DNA from: JBEAOO01 sp041164825
Lineage (GTDB): Bacteria > Pseudomonadota > Gammaproteobacteria > Burkholderiales > Burkholderiaceae_C
DNA: 25,859 nt
Assembly (NCBI GenBank): GCA_041164825.1
Contig: JBEAOO010000299.1
Location: 1-25,859 of the forward strand
Direction: 5' to 3'
This document shows positions 1 to 6,827 of this stretch, in pieces; the first letter of the stretch is position 1, and each line of letters begins with the position of its first letter. The position numbers and the translations under genes are program-made. Below the pieces are notes generated by a model, which searched no databases, was not told the DNA's origin, and was given only the letters and a program-made list of their open reading frames with translations.

Positions 1-1391
1 AACACGGTGTACACGGCCACCACGCGCTGGTAGTCGCGCACGGCCAAGAAGCCGCCCAGGGCCAGCGCAAAGCCCGCGATGGCCAGGGGCGTGAAAGCGC
101 GCGGCGCTGCGGTGGGACGCAACGGTGGCACCTCGTCAGGCAGCGGCGCCTCACCCAAGCACAGGCCCCAGGCAAAAGCCGTGGGCAGCAGGAAGTAGGC
201 ATACCAGAGCGGGTACTCCAACTGGCTGTGCAGCACCATCATCAGCACCATCAGCCAGGCGGCGCGCTGCAGCACACCGGCAACACCCTGAGCCGCGCGG
301 GCACGCGCAAACCCCAGCCACAAGCCCCACCCCAGCAAGCCAAGCACCAGCGCTGCCAGCGGCAAACCCAGCTCCACCGCCAACTGCAGAACGATGTTGT
401 GCGTGTGGTCGAAGAAGGCCACCGGCCGGCCCGGGAACGGCGTGAGGCTCCACGCGAAGTTGAACTCCCCCCAACCCACGCCCGTCCACGGATGGGCGTG
501 CACCAACGACCACGCGTTGGCCCAAATGCCAAAGCGTGAGCTCGACAGATCGGACTTGTGCAATTGGTCGTCGCCAATGTAGGCCTTGTGCTGCCATTGC
601 GCCCATTCGCCCAAGCCCCACCAACAGAGCGAAAACAGCACGGGTGCGGCCAACAGCGCGCGGCGTTGGGCTGGGCGCAAGCCTTTGTCGAGCGCGCCCC
701 ACGCGGCCAGCAACAGCAAACCCAAACCGCCAGTGCGCGAGGCGGTGAGCGCCACGCCCACCACCAAACAGGCCATCAACGCCGCCACGCGGCGCTCAGA
801 CCACGCACGCACCTCGGCCAGCCCCACGAGCGCCACGATGGACCAAAGCAGCAAGCTGCTGAGGTGATTGGGCTGGCGCAGGTTGCCGGCAGAGCGCCCA
901 GGCGTGGCATTGGCGGCCAGCCACACGCCATCGGGCCAGGTCGGCAGAAAGTATTGGATGAGCGCCAGCACGGTGCTGAGCAAGCCGGTGAGCAGCAAGC
1001 CCCAAGCGAGCGCCGAAAAAGCGAGCTGTCCCGCACCCGAACGCTGCGCCGCCTCACCGGTCCACAGCACCAGCACCGCAGCGGCCAACATGCCAATCGA
1101 CGACAAGGCCAACGAACCGGGCAAACCGGCACAGGCCATCGACGCCAGTGCGGCCACCCCCAGCAGGGCCAAGGCGATCTGCACCGGGTTGAGCCGCCCG
1201 CGTCCACCCTGCACGCCGGGCGCCAGCACTGCCACCCAAGCACCCCAGCCGACCAGGGCCAGGGCCTGGTTCAAGAATGTGGAGGAGGGCGAGAGGTTGT
1301 AGGCCAGCAGCGCGGGGGCGGCGATGGCGGCCACTGCCACAGCGGCCGAACGCCGACCAATCAAAGCGCGGAGTTGATTTTCAGAATCCAT
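1..1391 (-). CDS. pglL: PglL-type O-oligosaccharyltransferase (Wzy_C / O-antigen ligase family), 3' end missing
   Basis: I translated the minus strand from the ATG at 1391-1389. The frame stays open to base 1, giving 463 residues without a stop, so the C-terminus lies outside the window. It is a polytopic inner-membrane protein. A GNLRQPNHLSSL motif lies near residue 169, SRTGG near 218, and a periplasmic Wzy_C-type loop at about 303-340 contains FFDHTHNIVLQL. The stretch HSQLEYPLWYAYFLLP (388-403) is characteristic of PglL/PilO-type protein glycosylation ligases. These enzymes move a lipid-linked glycan onto Ser/Thr of pilins and other exported proteins in the periplasm. The start overlaps the end of the upstream TfpX-like gene by 11 bases, so the two are probably translated from one message. 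The nearby pilA suggests pilin as a substrate (inference). An O-antigen ligase WaaL is the alternative, but the pilin context and the HSQLEYPLW motif favour PglL. Confidence 0.88.
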   Translation of the reverse strand, partial: MDSENQLRALIGRRSAAVAVAAIAAPALLAYNLSPSSTFLNQALALVGWGAWVAVLAPGVQGGRGRLNPVQIALALLGVAALASMACAGLPGSLALSSIGMLAAAVLVLWTGEAAQRSGAGQLAFSALAWGLLLTGLLSTVLALIQYFLPTWPDGVWLAANATPGRSAGNLRQPNHLSSLLLWSIVALVGLAEVRAWSERRVAALMACLVVGVALTASRTGGLGLLLLAAWGALDKGLRPAQRRALLAAPVLFSLCWWGLGEWAQWQHKAYIGDDQLHKSDLSSSRFGIWANAWSLVHAHPWTGVGWGEFNFAWSLTPFPGRPVAFFDHTHNIVLQLAVELGLPLAALVLGLLGWGLWLGFARARAAQGVAGVLQRAAWLMVLMMVLHSQLEYPLWYAYFLLPTAFAWGLCLGEAPLPDEVPPLRPTAAPRAFTPLAIAGFALALGGFLAVRDYQRVVAVYTV

Positions 1392-2166
1392 CGACGGGCG
1401 CATAAGCCGCCACCTCGGCATTGCTTGCTCGCACCAACACGACCCAAGCGTCGGTACGCCGACTCACTAAAGGCAGAAACAAGAGTTGATCTTCGGTGAA
1501 GCCGCTGCGTTGCACCGCCTCAGAAATCGCGTCAGCCTGCCCGGGGTGCAACTTACGTAGCAAGGTCAATGGCTTGGCTTTGGCCAAAACGGCAGACCGT
1601 TGCTCGTCGTAGGGACGCCAGAAAGAGGGGCGAAAGGTGACATCCAAGCCGGCGAGACCCAAGTCAACGCTGCGAGAGAAATCAGCATCTGTGGGTTTAG
1701 GAATACGAACACCGATCAATCGGGGGCCGGTCCATGGCAGATTTCGAAGTTCCGCAGGCGCATCGTTTACCCGCTCAGGATCAATTTCCGCCGCACCCAC
1801 GACGCGGAATCGGTCCGCCTCGAACGCAAGCAAGACCGGTCGCGCTCGATTCATGGTGTAAGTGCCATAGGCCAAGGCCGCCAACTGCACAGCCACCACC
1901 AGAGACAAATCGATGAACAGCTCACGGCGGGATTTGCGTGGGTTGAAGAGGACTAGGGTAAGCAATGGCCCGCACACCACGTCAATGCCCACAATCATTA
2001 CGAACAGGTCGCGACCGCCGGATAACTCGCGGTAGGGATAGGGAAACCAGACTCCGAACACTAACCATGCAACCAAACCTGCAACCAGCACGCTCGCGCA
2101 CAGATGCCACCCGACAGCGCGCCAACGCGACGAGGGGAGAGACCGGAAGGTAGCAGCAGGAGTCAT
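1381..2166 (-). CDS. TfpX/TfpZ family type IV pilin accessory protein
   Basis: The protein has 261 residues from the chosen ATG at 2166. It carries an N-terminal SRWRAVGWHLCASVLVAGL segment leading into a first membrane helix, then WFPYPYRELSGG and a second hydrophobic stretch (MIVGIDVVCGPLLTLVLF). A third helix (FIDLSLVVAVQLAALAYGTY) follows, then a long soluble C-terminal part. This layout matches TfpX/TfpZ accessory proteins, which are encoded next to type IV pilins and help pilin assembly or stability at the inner membrane. A longer reading from ATG 2229 would add 21 residues, but these would be encoded by the pilA terminator hairpin, so I reject that start. No good Shine-Dalgarno sequence precedes 2166, so the start is moderately certain. 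Its GC content is lower than the neighbours (about 55% in 1681-1740 by my count), consistent with a variable pilin cassette. It overlaps pglL by 11 bases. Confidence 0.82.
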   Translation of the reverse strand: MTPAATFRSLPSSRWRAVGWHLCASVLVAGLVAWLVFGVWFPYPYRELSGGRDLFVMIVGIDVVCGPLLTLVLFNPRKSRRELFIDLSLVVAVQLAALAYGTYTMNRARPVLLAFEADRFRVVGAAEIDPERVNDAPAELRNLPWTGPRLIGVRIPKPTDADFSRSVDLGLAGLDVTFRPSFWRPYDEQRSAVLAKAKPLTLLRKLHPGQADAISEAVQRSGFTEDQLLFLPLVSRRTDAWVVLVRASNAEVAAYAPVDGF

Positions 2167-2197
2167 CAATTTAGAGTGTAAAAGCGGAATCAACCAT

Positions 2198-2225
2198 GAA
2201 AAACGGCGCACCGAAGTACGCCGTT
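2198..2225 (-). terminator. Intrinsic terminator of pilA
   Basis: On the minus strand a 10-bp stem (AACGGCGTAC pairing with GTGCGCCGTT, one G-T wobble) closes on a TTCG tetraloop of the stable cUUCGg type. The stem ends in a TTTTT run. It sits 30 bases past the pilA stop and before the accessory gene, so it should end most pilA transcripts and let only some read through to tfpX-pglL. Confidence 0.85.
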
Positions 2226-2254
2226 CCAAGCAGAAAAATTTTTACTCGGAAGTA

Positions 2255-2740
2255 TTACGGGCGGCAAGAAGCCGGACGGTACTTGGCCAGCAGCGTACCC
2301 GTGGTGCAGTCCCAGGTGATCGTCGAACCAGCAGTGGCGGCGACTTGCAAGTCAGCAGGAGTTGGTACGACAAGGACCGTGTTTGTTGCAGCAGGAACGA
2401 CTGCGGCTTTGTAAGCAATCGTGATAATACCGGTGGCGGCGCTGGTCACAGAGTTCACATTGCGATTGCTGGTGAGGGCGGCGGTATCCATCACGGTTGC
2501 GCCAATGGCGGCGCAGGTTGCGGCATCGGTGCAAGCCTTGGTACCGGGCCCGGCAGCTTGATGTGTTTCCACAATTGCTGTCTTCAGAGCGTCGGCCAGC
2601 ACCAAACCTTCTGACACCTTAGCACGGATGGTGTAGTCCTGATACGCCGGCAGTGCGACGGCAGCCAAGATGCCGATGATTGCAACGACGATCATCAATT
2701 CGATCAGGGTGAAACCTTGTTGGACGCGCTTCATGTTCAT
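2255..2740 (-). CDS. pilA: Type IV major pilin PilA (type IVa prepilin)
   Basis: The 161-residue prepilin has a short charged leader MNMKRVQQG, the PilD cleavage site G^FTLIELMIVVAIIGILAAVA, and Glu5 of the mature protein. The hydrophobic alpha-1 helix continues into PAYQDYTIRAKVSEGL, as in type IVa pilins. Four cysteines follow: a close pair (KACTDAATC) in the middle, and a C-terminal pair (WDC and PASC) that would form the D-region disulphide. The protein is cleaved and N-methylated by PilD and assembled into pili for twitching, adhesion or DNA uptake. AAGGAG lies six bases before ATG 2740, which fixes the start. The gene has its own sigma-54-type promoter upstream and a strong terminator downstream. 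The adjacent TfpX-like and PglL genes suggest accessory-dependent assembly and O-glycosylation. The Ala/Thr-rich body between the cysteines is compatible with glycosylation, but the site cannot be assigned. Confidence 0.96.
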   Translation of the reverse strand: MNMKRVQQGFTLIELMIVVAIIGILAAVALPAYQDYTIRAKVSEGLVLADALKTAIVETHQAAGPGTKACTDAATCAAIGATVMDTAALTSNRNVNSVTSAATGIITIAYKAAVVPAATNTVLVVPTPADLQVAATAGSTITWDCTTGTLLAKYRPASCRP

Positions 2741-2764
2741 GGGGAACTCCTTGGATGGAAACTA

Positions 2765-2779
2765 GGTTGCCGAGCAACC
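2765..2779 (-). other. Hairpin in the pilA 5' leader
   Basis: On the minus strand GGTTGC-TCG-GCAACC forms a perfect 6-bp stem with a three-base loop. It lies between the predicted transcription start (about 2795) and the AAGGAG ribosome-binding site. It is not followed by a T run, so it is more likely a stabilising or regulatory leader hairpin than a terminator. Confidence 0.5.
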
Positions 2780-2805
2780 GAGGGGTGGGTTGATGCACAA
2801 ACAGT

Positions 2806-2821
2806 TGCAGGCCCTGTGCCA
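2806..2821 (-). promoter_or_regulatory. Sigma-54 (RpoN) promoter of pilA
   Basis: The minus strand reads TGGCAC-AGGGC-CTGCA. The GG and GC dinucleotides are separated by exactly ten bases, as required at -24/-12. The match to the consensus TGGCAC-N5-TTGC fails at one position only. Transcription would start near 2795, giving a 55-base leader. RpoN with the PilS/PilR pair is the known pilin control route in related bacteria; PilR itself is not in this window. Confidence 0.75.
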
Positions 2822-2861
2822 GGGGTCATCGCCTGATTTGCTGTGGTATTTGCCCGCTGAT

Positions 2862-2922
2862 CTGACGATTCGCGTCAGGCGGCCTGACGGGGGGCTGTCA
2901 AGCGCAGGCCCAGGCTGACAAG
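2862..2922. promoter_or_regulatory. Repeat cluster upstream of the pilA promoter, possible activator (PilR-like) sites
   Basis: Two 10-bp direct repeats (GGCTGTCAAG at 2893-2902 and GGCTGACAAG at 2913-2922) differ at one base and start exactly 20 bases apart, about two helical turns. Next to them is a perfect 8-bp dyad CGTCAGGC-G-GCCTGACG at 2873-2889, and a further CTGACG half-site at 2862-2867. They lie about 40-100 bases upstream of the -24 box, where enhancer-binding proteins usually bind. The identity of the protein is inference. Confidence 0.45.
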
Positions 2923-2993
2923 TTTGGTCACATGAGGACGGGCTGCGGCGGCCACGGGTGTCGGCGGAATGGCGCCGGCGCCCAACTCGGGGC

Positions 2994-3773
2994 TCAGTCG
3001 ATGGCGATCAGCTGGCCCGCCACCAAGGCGCCCACCCGATGCGGCAGACCCAGGGCGGCGATGGCGGGCATGACGGACGCCAGCTCACCCGGCTTGATGT
3101 GGGTGATGTGGACATCGGTGGCTGCGTTGTGCAGTTGCGCCAGCTCGGCAGCCAGCCTCGCCGGGCAGAGGTGGCCACTGATCTCGGCCAGGGCCAATTC
3201 GTCGTCGCTGAAGGCTGTTTCGATGACGAGGTGGCGCACGTCGAGACTGGCCAAGCGCACCCACAGCGCCGGGTTGGGGCCGGTGTCGCCGGTGTAGACC
3301 CACCAGCCGGCAGCGCCTTGCACGGCGTAGCCCACGGCGGGCACGGTGTGGCGGGCGCTGAGCACTTCAATGCGCCGGCCCGCGAGCGTGAGCTGCTCGC
3401 CCACGGCCAGGGGCGCGAGTGTGAGCACGGGTGCATCAGGGTGAGGCAAGCGGGTGAAATCGGGCCAGATGACGCCGTTGAACACGTGGGCGCGGAGCGC
3501 GGCCAGGGTGTCGGGCAGGGCGTGGACCGTGATGGGCGGGCGTGACTGCGACGCGCGCAAGCGCAGGACGCTGTCGGCCAACAAGGGAATGGCCAAGACG
3601 TGATCGAGGTGCGAGTGGCTGAGCAGGATGTGGTCGATGCGCGCCAACTCCGCGAGAGTGAGGTCGCCCACTCCGGTGCCAGCATCGATCAGCACGCTCT
3701 CGTCGAGCAAGAACGCGCTGGTTTTGCACCCTGCTGCAATGGCACCGGAACAGCCGAGGACACGAATGCTCAT
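2994..3773 (-). CDS. MBL-fold class II 3',5'-cyclic-nucleotide phosphodiesterase-like protein
   Basis: The protein has 259 residues and a metallo-beta-lactamase fold. The metal motif HSHLDH (53-58) is followed by VLAIPLLADS, which resembles the class II cAMP phosphodiesterase signature rather than that of RNase Z. Other likely metal or active-site residues are His142 (SARHTVP), Asp163 (YTGDTGPN), Glu185 (VIETAF), His201 (ISGHL) and His225 (ITHIKP). Class II enzymes hydrolyse cAMP or cGMP to the 5'-nucleotide. No signal peptide is seen, so it should act in the cytoplasm. Its ATG overlaps the cyclase stop as ATGA, so synthesis and breakdown of the messenger are translationally coupled. A generic MBL hydrolase is the alternative, but the coupling to a cyclase gene strongly supports a phosphodiesterase. 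No intrinsic terminator is visible between it and the pilA promoter region. Confidence 0.82.
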   Translation of the reverse strand: MSIRVLGCSGAIAAGCKTSAFLLDESVLIDAGTGVGDLTLAELARIDHILLSHSHLDHVLAIPLLADSVLRLRASQSRPPITVHALPDTLAALRAHVFNGVIWPDFTRLPHPDAPVLTLAPLAVGEQLTLAGRRIEVLSARHTVPAVGYAVQGAAGWWVYTGDTGPNPALWVRLASLDVRHLVIETAFSDDELALAEISGHLCPARLAAELAQLHNAATDVHITHIKPGELASVMPAIAALGLPHRVGALVAGQLIAID

Positions 3774-6052
3774 TTTTTATCGAAGGCGTGGGTGCCATCC
3801 CAATCGGGTGGCGGGGGGCTGAGGCGGTGCTGCGCGATGCGCTGGGCGAGTTGTTGACCGAGACCTTGCACAGGATGGGGCGTGAGTGAGGCCGGATCGG
3901 CCAGCGCCATCAAGGACTGCAACAGGGTTTCAGACAAAGACCATTGTTGCTGCCGGCACGCGGTGAGGGCAAGGTGCCAAAGTCGCACTTCTTCCTTGAA
4001 CGTGATGTTGTCTGCGACGACCGTGGCAACCGGCGTGAACAAACTCACGCCCTGAGTTTTGCCCTTGACGCGAACGCGGTCCACCTCGACCCACACCCAA
4101 CCGCCCTCACCCAGCATGTCGCCAGCGGCCAAGCGGGTGTCTTCGCCCACCAGCAAATCCACGCCGTAATGGCGCGTGAGCGATTCGATGCGCGAAGCCA
4201 CGTTCACCGGGTCGCCCATCACGGTGTAACTGCGCCGCACGTTGGAGCCCATGTCGCCGACGCACACCCAGCCGGTGTTGATACCCAGGCCGACGCTGAT
4301 GGGCGGCAAGCCCGCACTGACCAAACTGCGGTTGAGCGGGGCCATGCGCGCGATCATGCCGAGGCCGGCTTGCACGGCATGGCGGGCGTGCTCGGGATCG
4401 TCGATGGGGGCGCCCCAAAAGGCCATCAGGGCGTCGCCGATGTATTTGTCGAGGGTGCCGCGCTGGTTGCGGATCTCGGCCGTCATTTCGGAGAAAAAGC
4501 GGTTGATCAGTTCGCGCAACGCTTCGGGGCTGAGGGCCTCGGCGGCGGCGGTGAAGTTGCGCATGTCGCAGAACATGATGCTGAGCGAGCGGTTTTCAGC
4601 GTGCATGTCGAAGCGGCGCGGGTCGCGTGCCATTTGCGCCACGCGCTCGGGCGGCACGTAGACGCCGAACATTTGGGTCAGCAGCCGGCGCCGGCGCCCC
4701 TCGCGCACGTAGCCCAAACTCATGTGCGTGACGTGTACCACGGCCAGCAGAAACAGCGTGGCCGCCAGCGGCAGCACCCAGGCATGGCGGACATACAGCC
4801 AGATATTGAGCCCGAGCACCGCCACGACGAGCGCCAGCATCAGCAGCATCGACGCGCCCGCGCGCACGCGCCGCAACATCACGCTGAGCACCGCCCCGCA
4901 GGCCAGCAGGAGCGCGATCTCAAAACCCGGCGCCCAGTCGGGCTCGTTGGGCACGCGCCCGTCGAGCAAACCTGAGAGCAAGTGAGCATGCACTTCCACG
5001 CCGGGGAACGCCAACCCGACGGGGGTGGATTGCACATCGAACATGCCCGGCGCCGACGAGCCGACCAGCACCAAGCGCCCGGCCAAGTGCGCCGCGGGCA
5101 CCCGACCGGCCAGCACGTCGGCAGCACCGAGGTACTCGAACGACCCGCCCGCCCGGCCGCCAGCACCACGAAAGGGCACCCGAACCGCCGCCTGCGGATC
5201 GACCGGAATGCGCAAGGTCTGGCTGCCTTGTCCCAGCACCAGCGCGGTCAGCGCCGCATGCCCACCCACCTGGGCGGGCCGCGCCACCTGCACGCGCACA
5301 TCGGGCCTGCCGGTGTAGGCCTGCAACATCGCGAGTGAGAGCGCGGGATAGCGTTTGCCGGCGTGCTCAGCCAGCAAGGGTACGCGGCGCACCAAACCGT
5401 CGTCGTCTGGCAAAAAATTGAAGAACCCGGCCTGCGGCGCTGCGGCGGCCAAGCTGGGCAGGCTGGCACTGAAGCCCGACCAGCGGGTGATGCCAAGGCG
5501 CTCGGGGAGTGCGTCCAATTCGGGCAGCACCGGGGCGGGCAATTGCCCGGACTCCACACCACCGCCGGCGTTGCTCAAGTAGAAGCCGAGCACCGCGTTG
5601 TGTGATTGCAGGGCACGCGCCAAAGCAGCATCGTGGTCGAGCGACTGGCGCAACATCGGCATGCGCGCAGCCAACACAGGATCGGTCTGGGCCAGGCGCT
5701 CCAACATGGGCAGGCCGGAGCTGTTGTCGGGCTCGGCAAACACCAGGTCGAACCCCACTGCGGCCGCACCCTGGCGCCCGAACAGCTCGTGGGTGAGGGC
5801 AGCCATGCGGTCGCGGCCCCAGGGCCAGCGGCCCACTTCGGCCAAGCTGCGCTCGTCGATGTCGACGATGACGATGCGCGGATCTGAGCCCCCCGGCGCC
5901 AGCACACGCAAGCGGGTGTCGGCCAGGGTTTGGTCAAAGCGGGTGAGGTAACTCAGGCGCCAAAGGCCTGAGCTGTGGCACAAGCCGAGCAGCACTGCAA
6001 AAACCAGCGGCAGCGGCCGCCAGTTCAGGATGCGTGAGAGGACGACCCGCAT
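3770..6052 (-). CDS. CHASE2-domain adenylate/guanylate cyclase (class III), membrane-bound
   Basis: The protein has 760 residues. A first membrane helix (about 13-30) is followed by a periplasmic CHASE2 sensor domain (about 35-355) with DPRIVIVDIDERSLAEVG and RWPWGRDRMA. Three membrane helices follow (about 377-395, 401-420, 424-445), then a class III cyclase domain (about 480-675). Metal-binding aspartates are Asp496 (FCDMRNF) and Asp540 (YIGDALMAFWGAP). Lys536 and Asp614 (VMGDPVNVASR) occupy the purine-selecting positions, favouring ATP. Asn617 and Arg621 are the transition-state residues. All catalytic residues are present, so the enzyme should be active as a dimer and make cAMP. A helical tail (676-760) ends in PPPPDWDG. 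The gene lies 32 bases after the FHA gene and overlaps the phosphodiesterase by four bases. The CHASE2 ligand is unknown. No strong Shine-Dalgarno precedes ATG 6052, so coupling to FHA translation is possible. Confidence 0.92.
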   Translation of the reverse strand: MRVVLSRILNWRPLPLVFAVLLGLCHSSGLWRLSYLTRFDQTLADTRLRVLAPGGSDPRIVIVDIDERSLAEVGRWPWGRDRMAALTHELFGRQGAAAVGFDLVFAEPDNSSGLPMLERLAQTDPVLAARMPMLRQSLDHDAALARALQSHNAVLGFYLSNAGGGVESGQLPAPVLPELDALPERLGITRWSGFSASLPSLAAAAPQAGFFNFLPDDDGLVRRVPLLAEHAGKRYPALSLAMLQAYTGRPDVRVQVARPAQVGGHAALTALVLGQGSQTLRIPVDPQAAVRVPFRGAGGRAGGSFEYLGAADVLAGRVPAAHLAGRLVLVGSSAPGMFDVQSTPVGLAFPGVEVHAHLLSGLLDGRVPNEPDWAPGFEIALLLACGAVLSVMLRRVRAGASMLLMLALVVAVLGLNIWLYVRHAWVLPLAATLFLLAVVHVTHMSLGYVREGRRRRLLTQMFGVYVPPERVAQMARDPRRFDMHAENRSLSIMFCDMRNFTAAAEALSPEALRELINRFFSEMTAEIRNQRGTLDKYIGDALMAFWGAPIDDPEHARHAVQAGLGMIARMAPLNRSLVSAGLPPISVGLGINTGWVCVGDMGSNVRRSYTVMGDPVNVASRIESLTRHYGVDLLVGEDTRLAAGDMLGEGGWVWVEVDRVRVKGKTQGVSLFTPVATVVADNITFKEEVRLWHLALTACRQQQWSLSETLLQSLMALADPASLTPHPVQGLGQQLAQRIAQHRLSPPPPDWDGTHAFDKK

Positions 6053-6084
6053 GGTCGGCGCGTCCCGTCAGCGAGCAAAGGCGC

Positions 6085-6765
6085 TCAGGACTGGATGAAC
6101 TGCATCTGCGTACCCGCCAACTCGATCAGGTCGCCATTGCGCAAATGCACCGTTTCGCTGACCAGCGGGTTGCCGTTGACCGACGGGCGCTGAGCACCCT
6201 CGACGTGGGCGAGCACATAACCGCCCGGGCGCTTGGTGATGGAGGCCACTTGCACACCGGGCTTGCCCACGGTGGTCACCACCTTGGTGAGCGCCACCTC
6301 GCGGCCGGCGGCCGCGCCGTTGAGCACCTTGATGGACGCCGGTGACGACACCGCACCCAGTGATCCGAAGCCAGACGCCGCCCCCAAGCCCGCGGTGGGC
6401 AGGTAAGCGCCGCCACTGGCCGAGGGGGCCGCTGCGGAGGCCGGACGCATGATCTGCGTGCGCTCGTAGTCGTTGCCGTCTTCGACCAGATATTTGATCT
6501 TGTACTTGCCGATCTCCACGGTGTCGTTGTGGGCCAGCAGTTGCTTTTTGACGGCCTTGCCGTTGATGTAGGTGCCGTTGGTGGAGTTGAGGTCTTCGAT
6601 GAACACATCGGCGCCCACCATCTGCAACACAGCATGTTCGCCGCTGACCGCCAGGTTGTCGATCACGATGTCGTTGTACGGGCGCCGACCCAGCGTGGTC
6701 TTGTCCTTGGTGATCTGCACTTCCTTGATCACCACACCATCGAGCGAAACCACCAGCTTACCCAT
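6085..6765 (-). CDS. Tandem FHA-domain protein (phosphothreonine reader)
   Basis: The protein has 226 residues. The N-terminal FHA domain (about 1-95) is canonical, with GRRPYND near 26-32, SGEHA at 41-45 and LNSTNGTYING at 59-69; these hold the phosphothreonine-binding Arg, Ser and Asn. An Ala/Gly/Ser/Pro-rich linker (about 106-142) leads to a second, FHA-like domain (about 143-226). That domain keeps SVNGNPL and the final strand pattern but lacks the Arg and Ser/His contacts, so it is probably structural. The linker opens with YERTQIM, where the Thr could be a phosphorylation site (inference). The start has a good GAGAGG sequence five bases upstream. A small hairpin (6787-6801) lies in the 62-base gap after the phosphatase gene. 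It probably reads the output of the neighbouring kinase and phosphatase and may connect it to the cyclase. The partner is not shown by the sequence. Confidence 0.9.
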   Translation of the reverse strand: MGKLVVSLDGVVIKEVQITKDKTTLGRRPYNDIVIDNLAVSGEHAVLQMVGADVFIEDLNSTNGTYINGKAVKKQLLAHNDTVEIGKYKIKYLVEDGNDYERTQIMRPASAAAPSASGGAYLPTAGLGAASGFGSLGAVSSPASIKVLNGAAAGREVALTKVVTTVGKPGVQVASITKRPGGYVLAHVEGAQRPSVNGNPLVSETVHLRNGDLIELAGTQMQFIQS

Positions 6766-6827
6766 GCTTGCCTCTCAAACCGTCCCCCGGCTGCAAGCCG
6801 GTAGCCACCCCATGACACATCACCCGT

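Noticed and set aside
2873..2889. 8-bp dyad upstream of pilA as a terminator of the phosphodiesterase gene
   Set aside because: The stem is perfect but the spacer is one base and no T run follows; a protein-binding site is more plausible.
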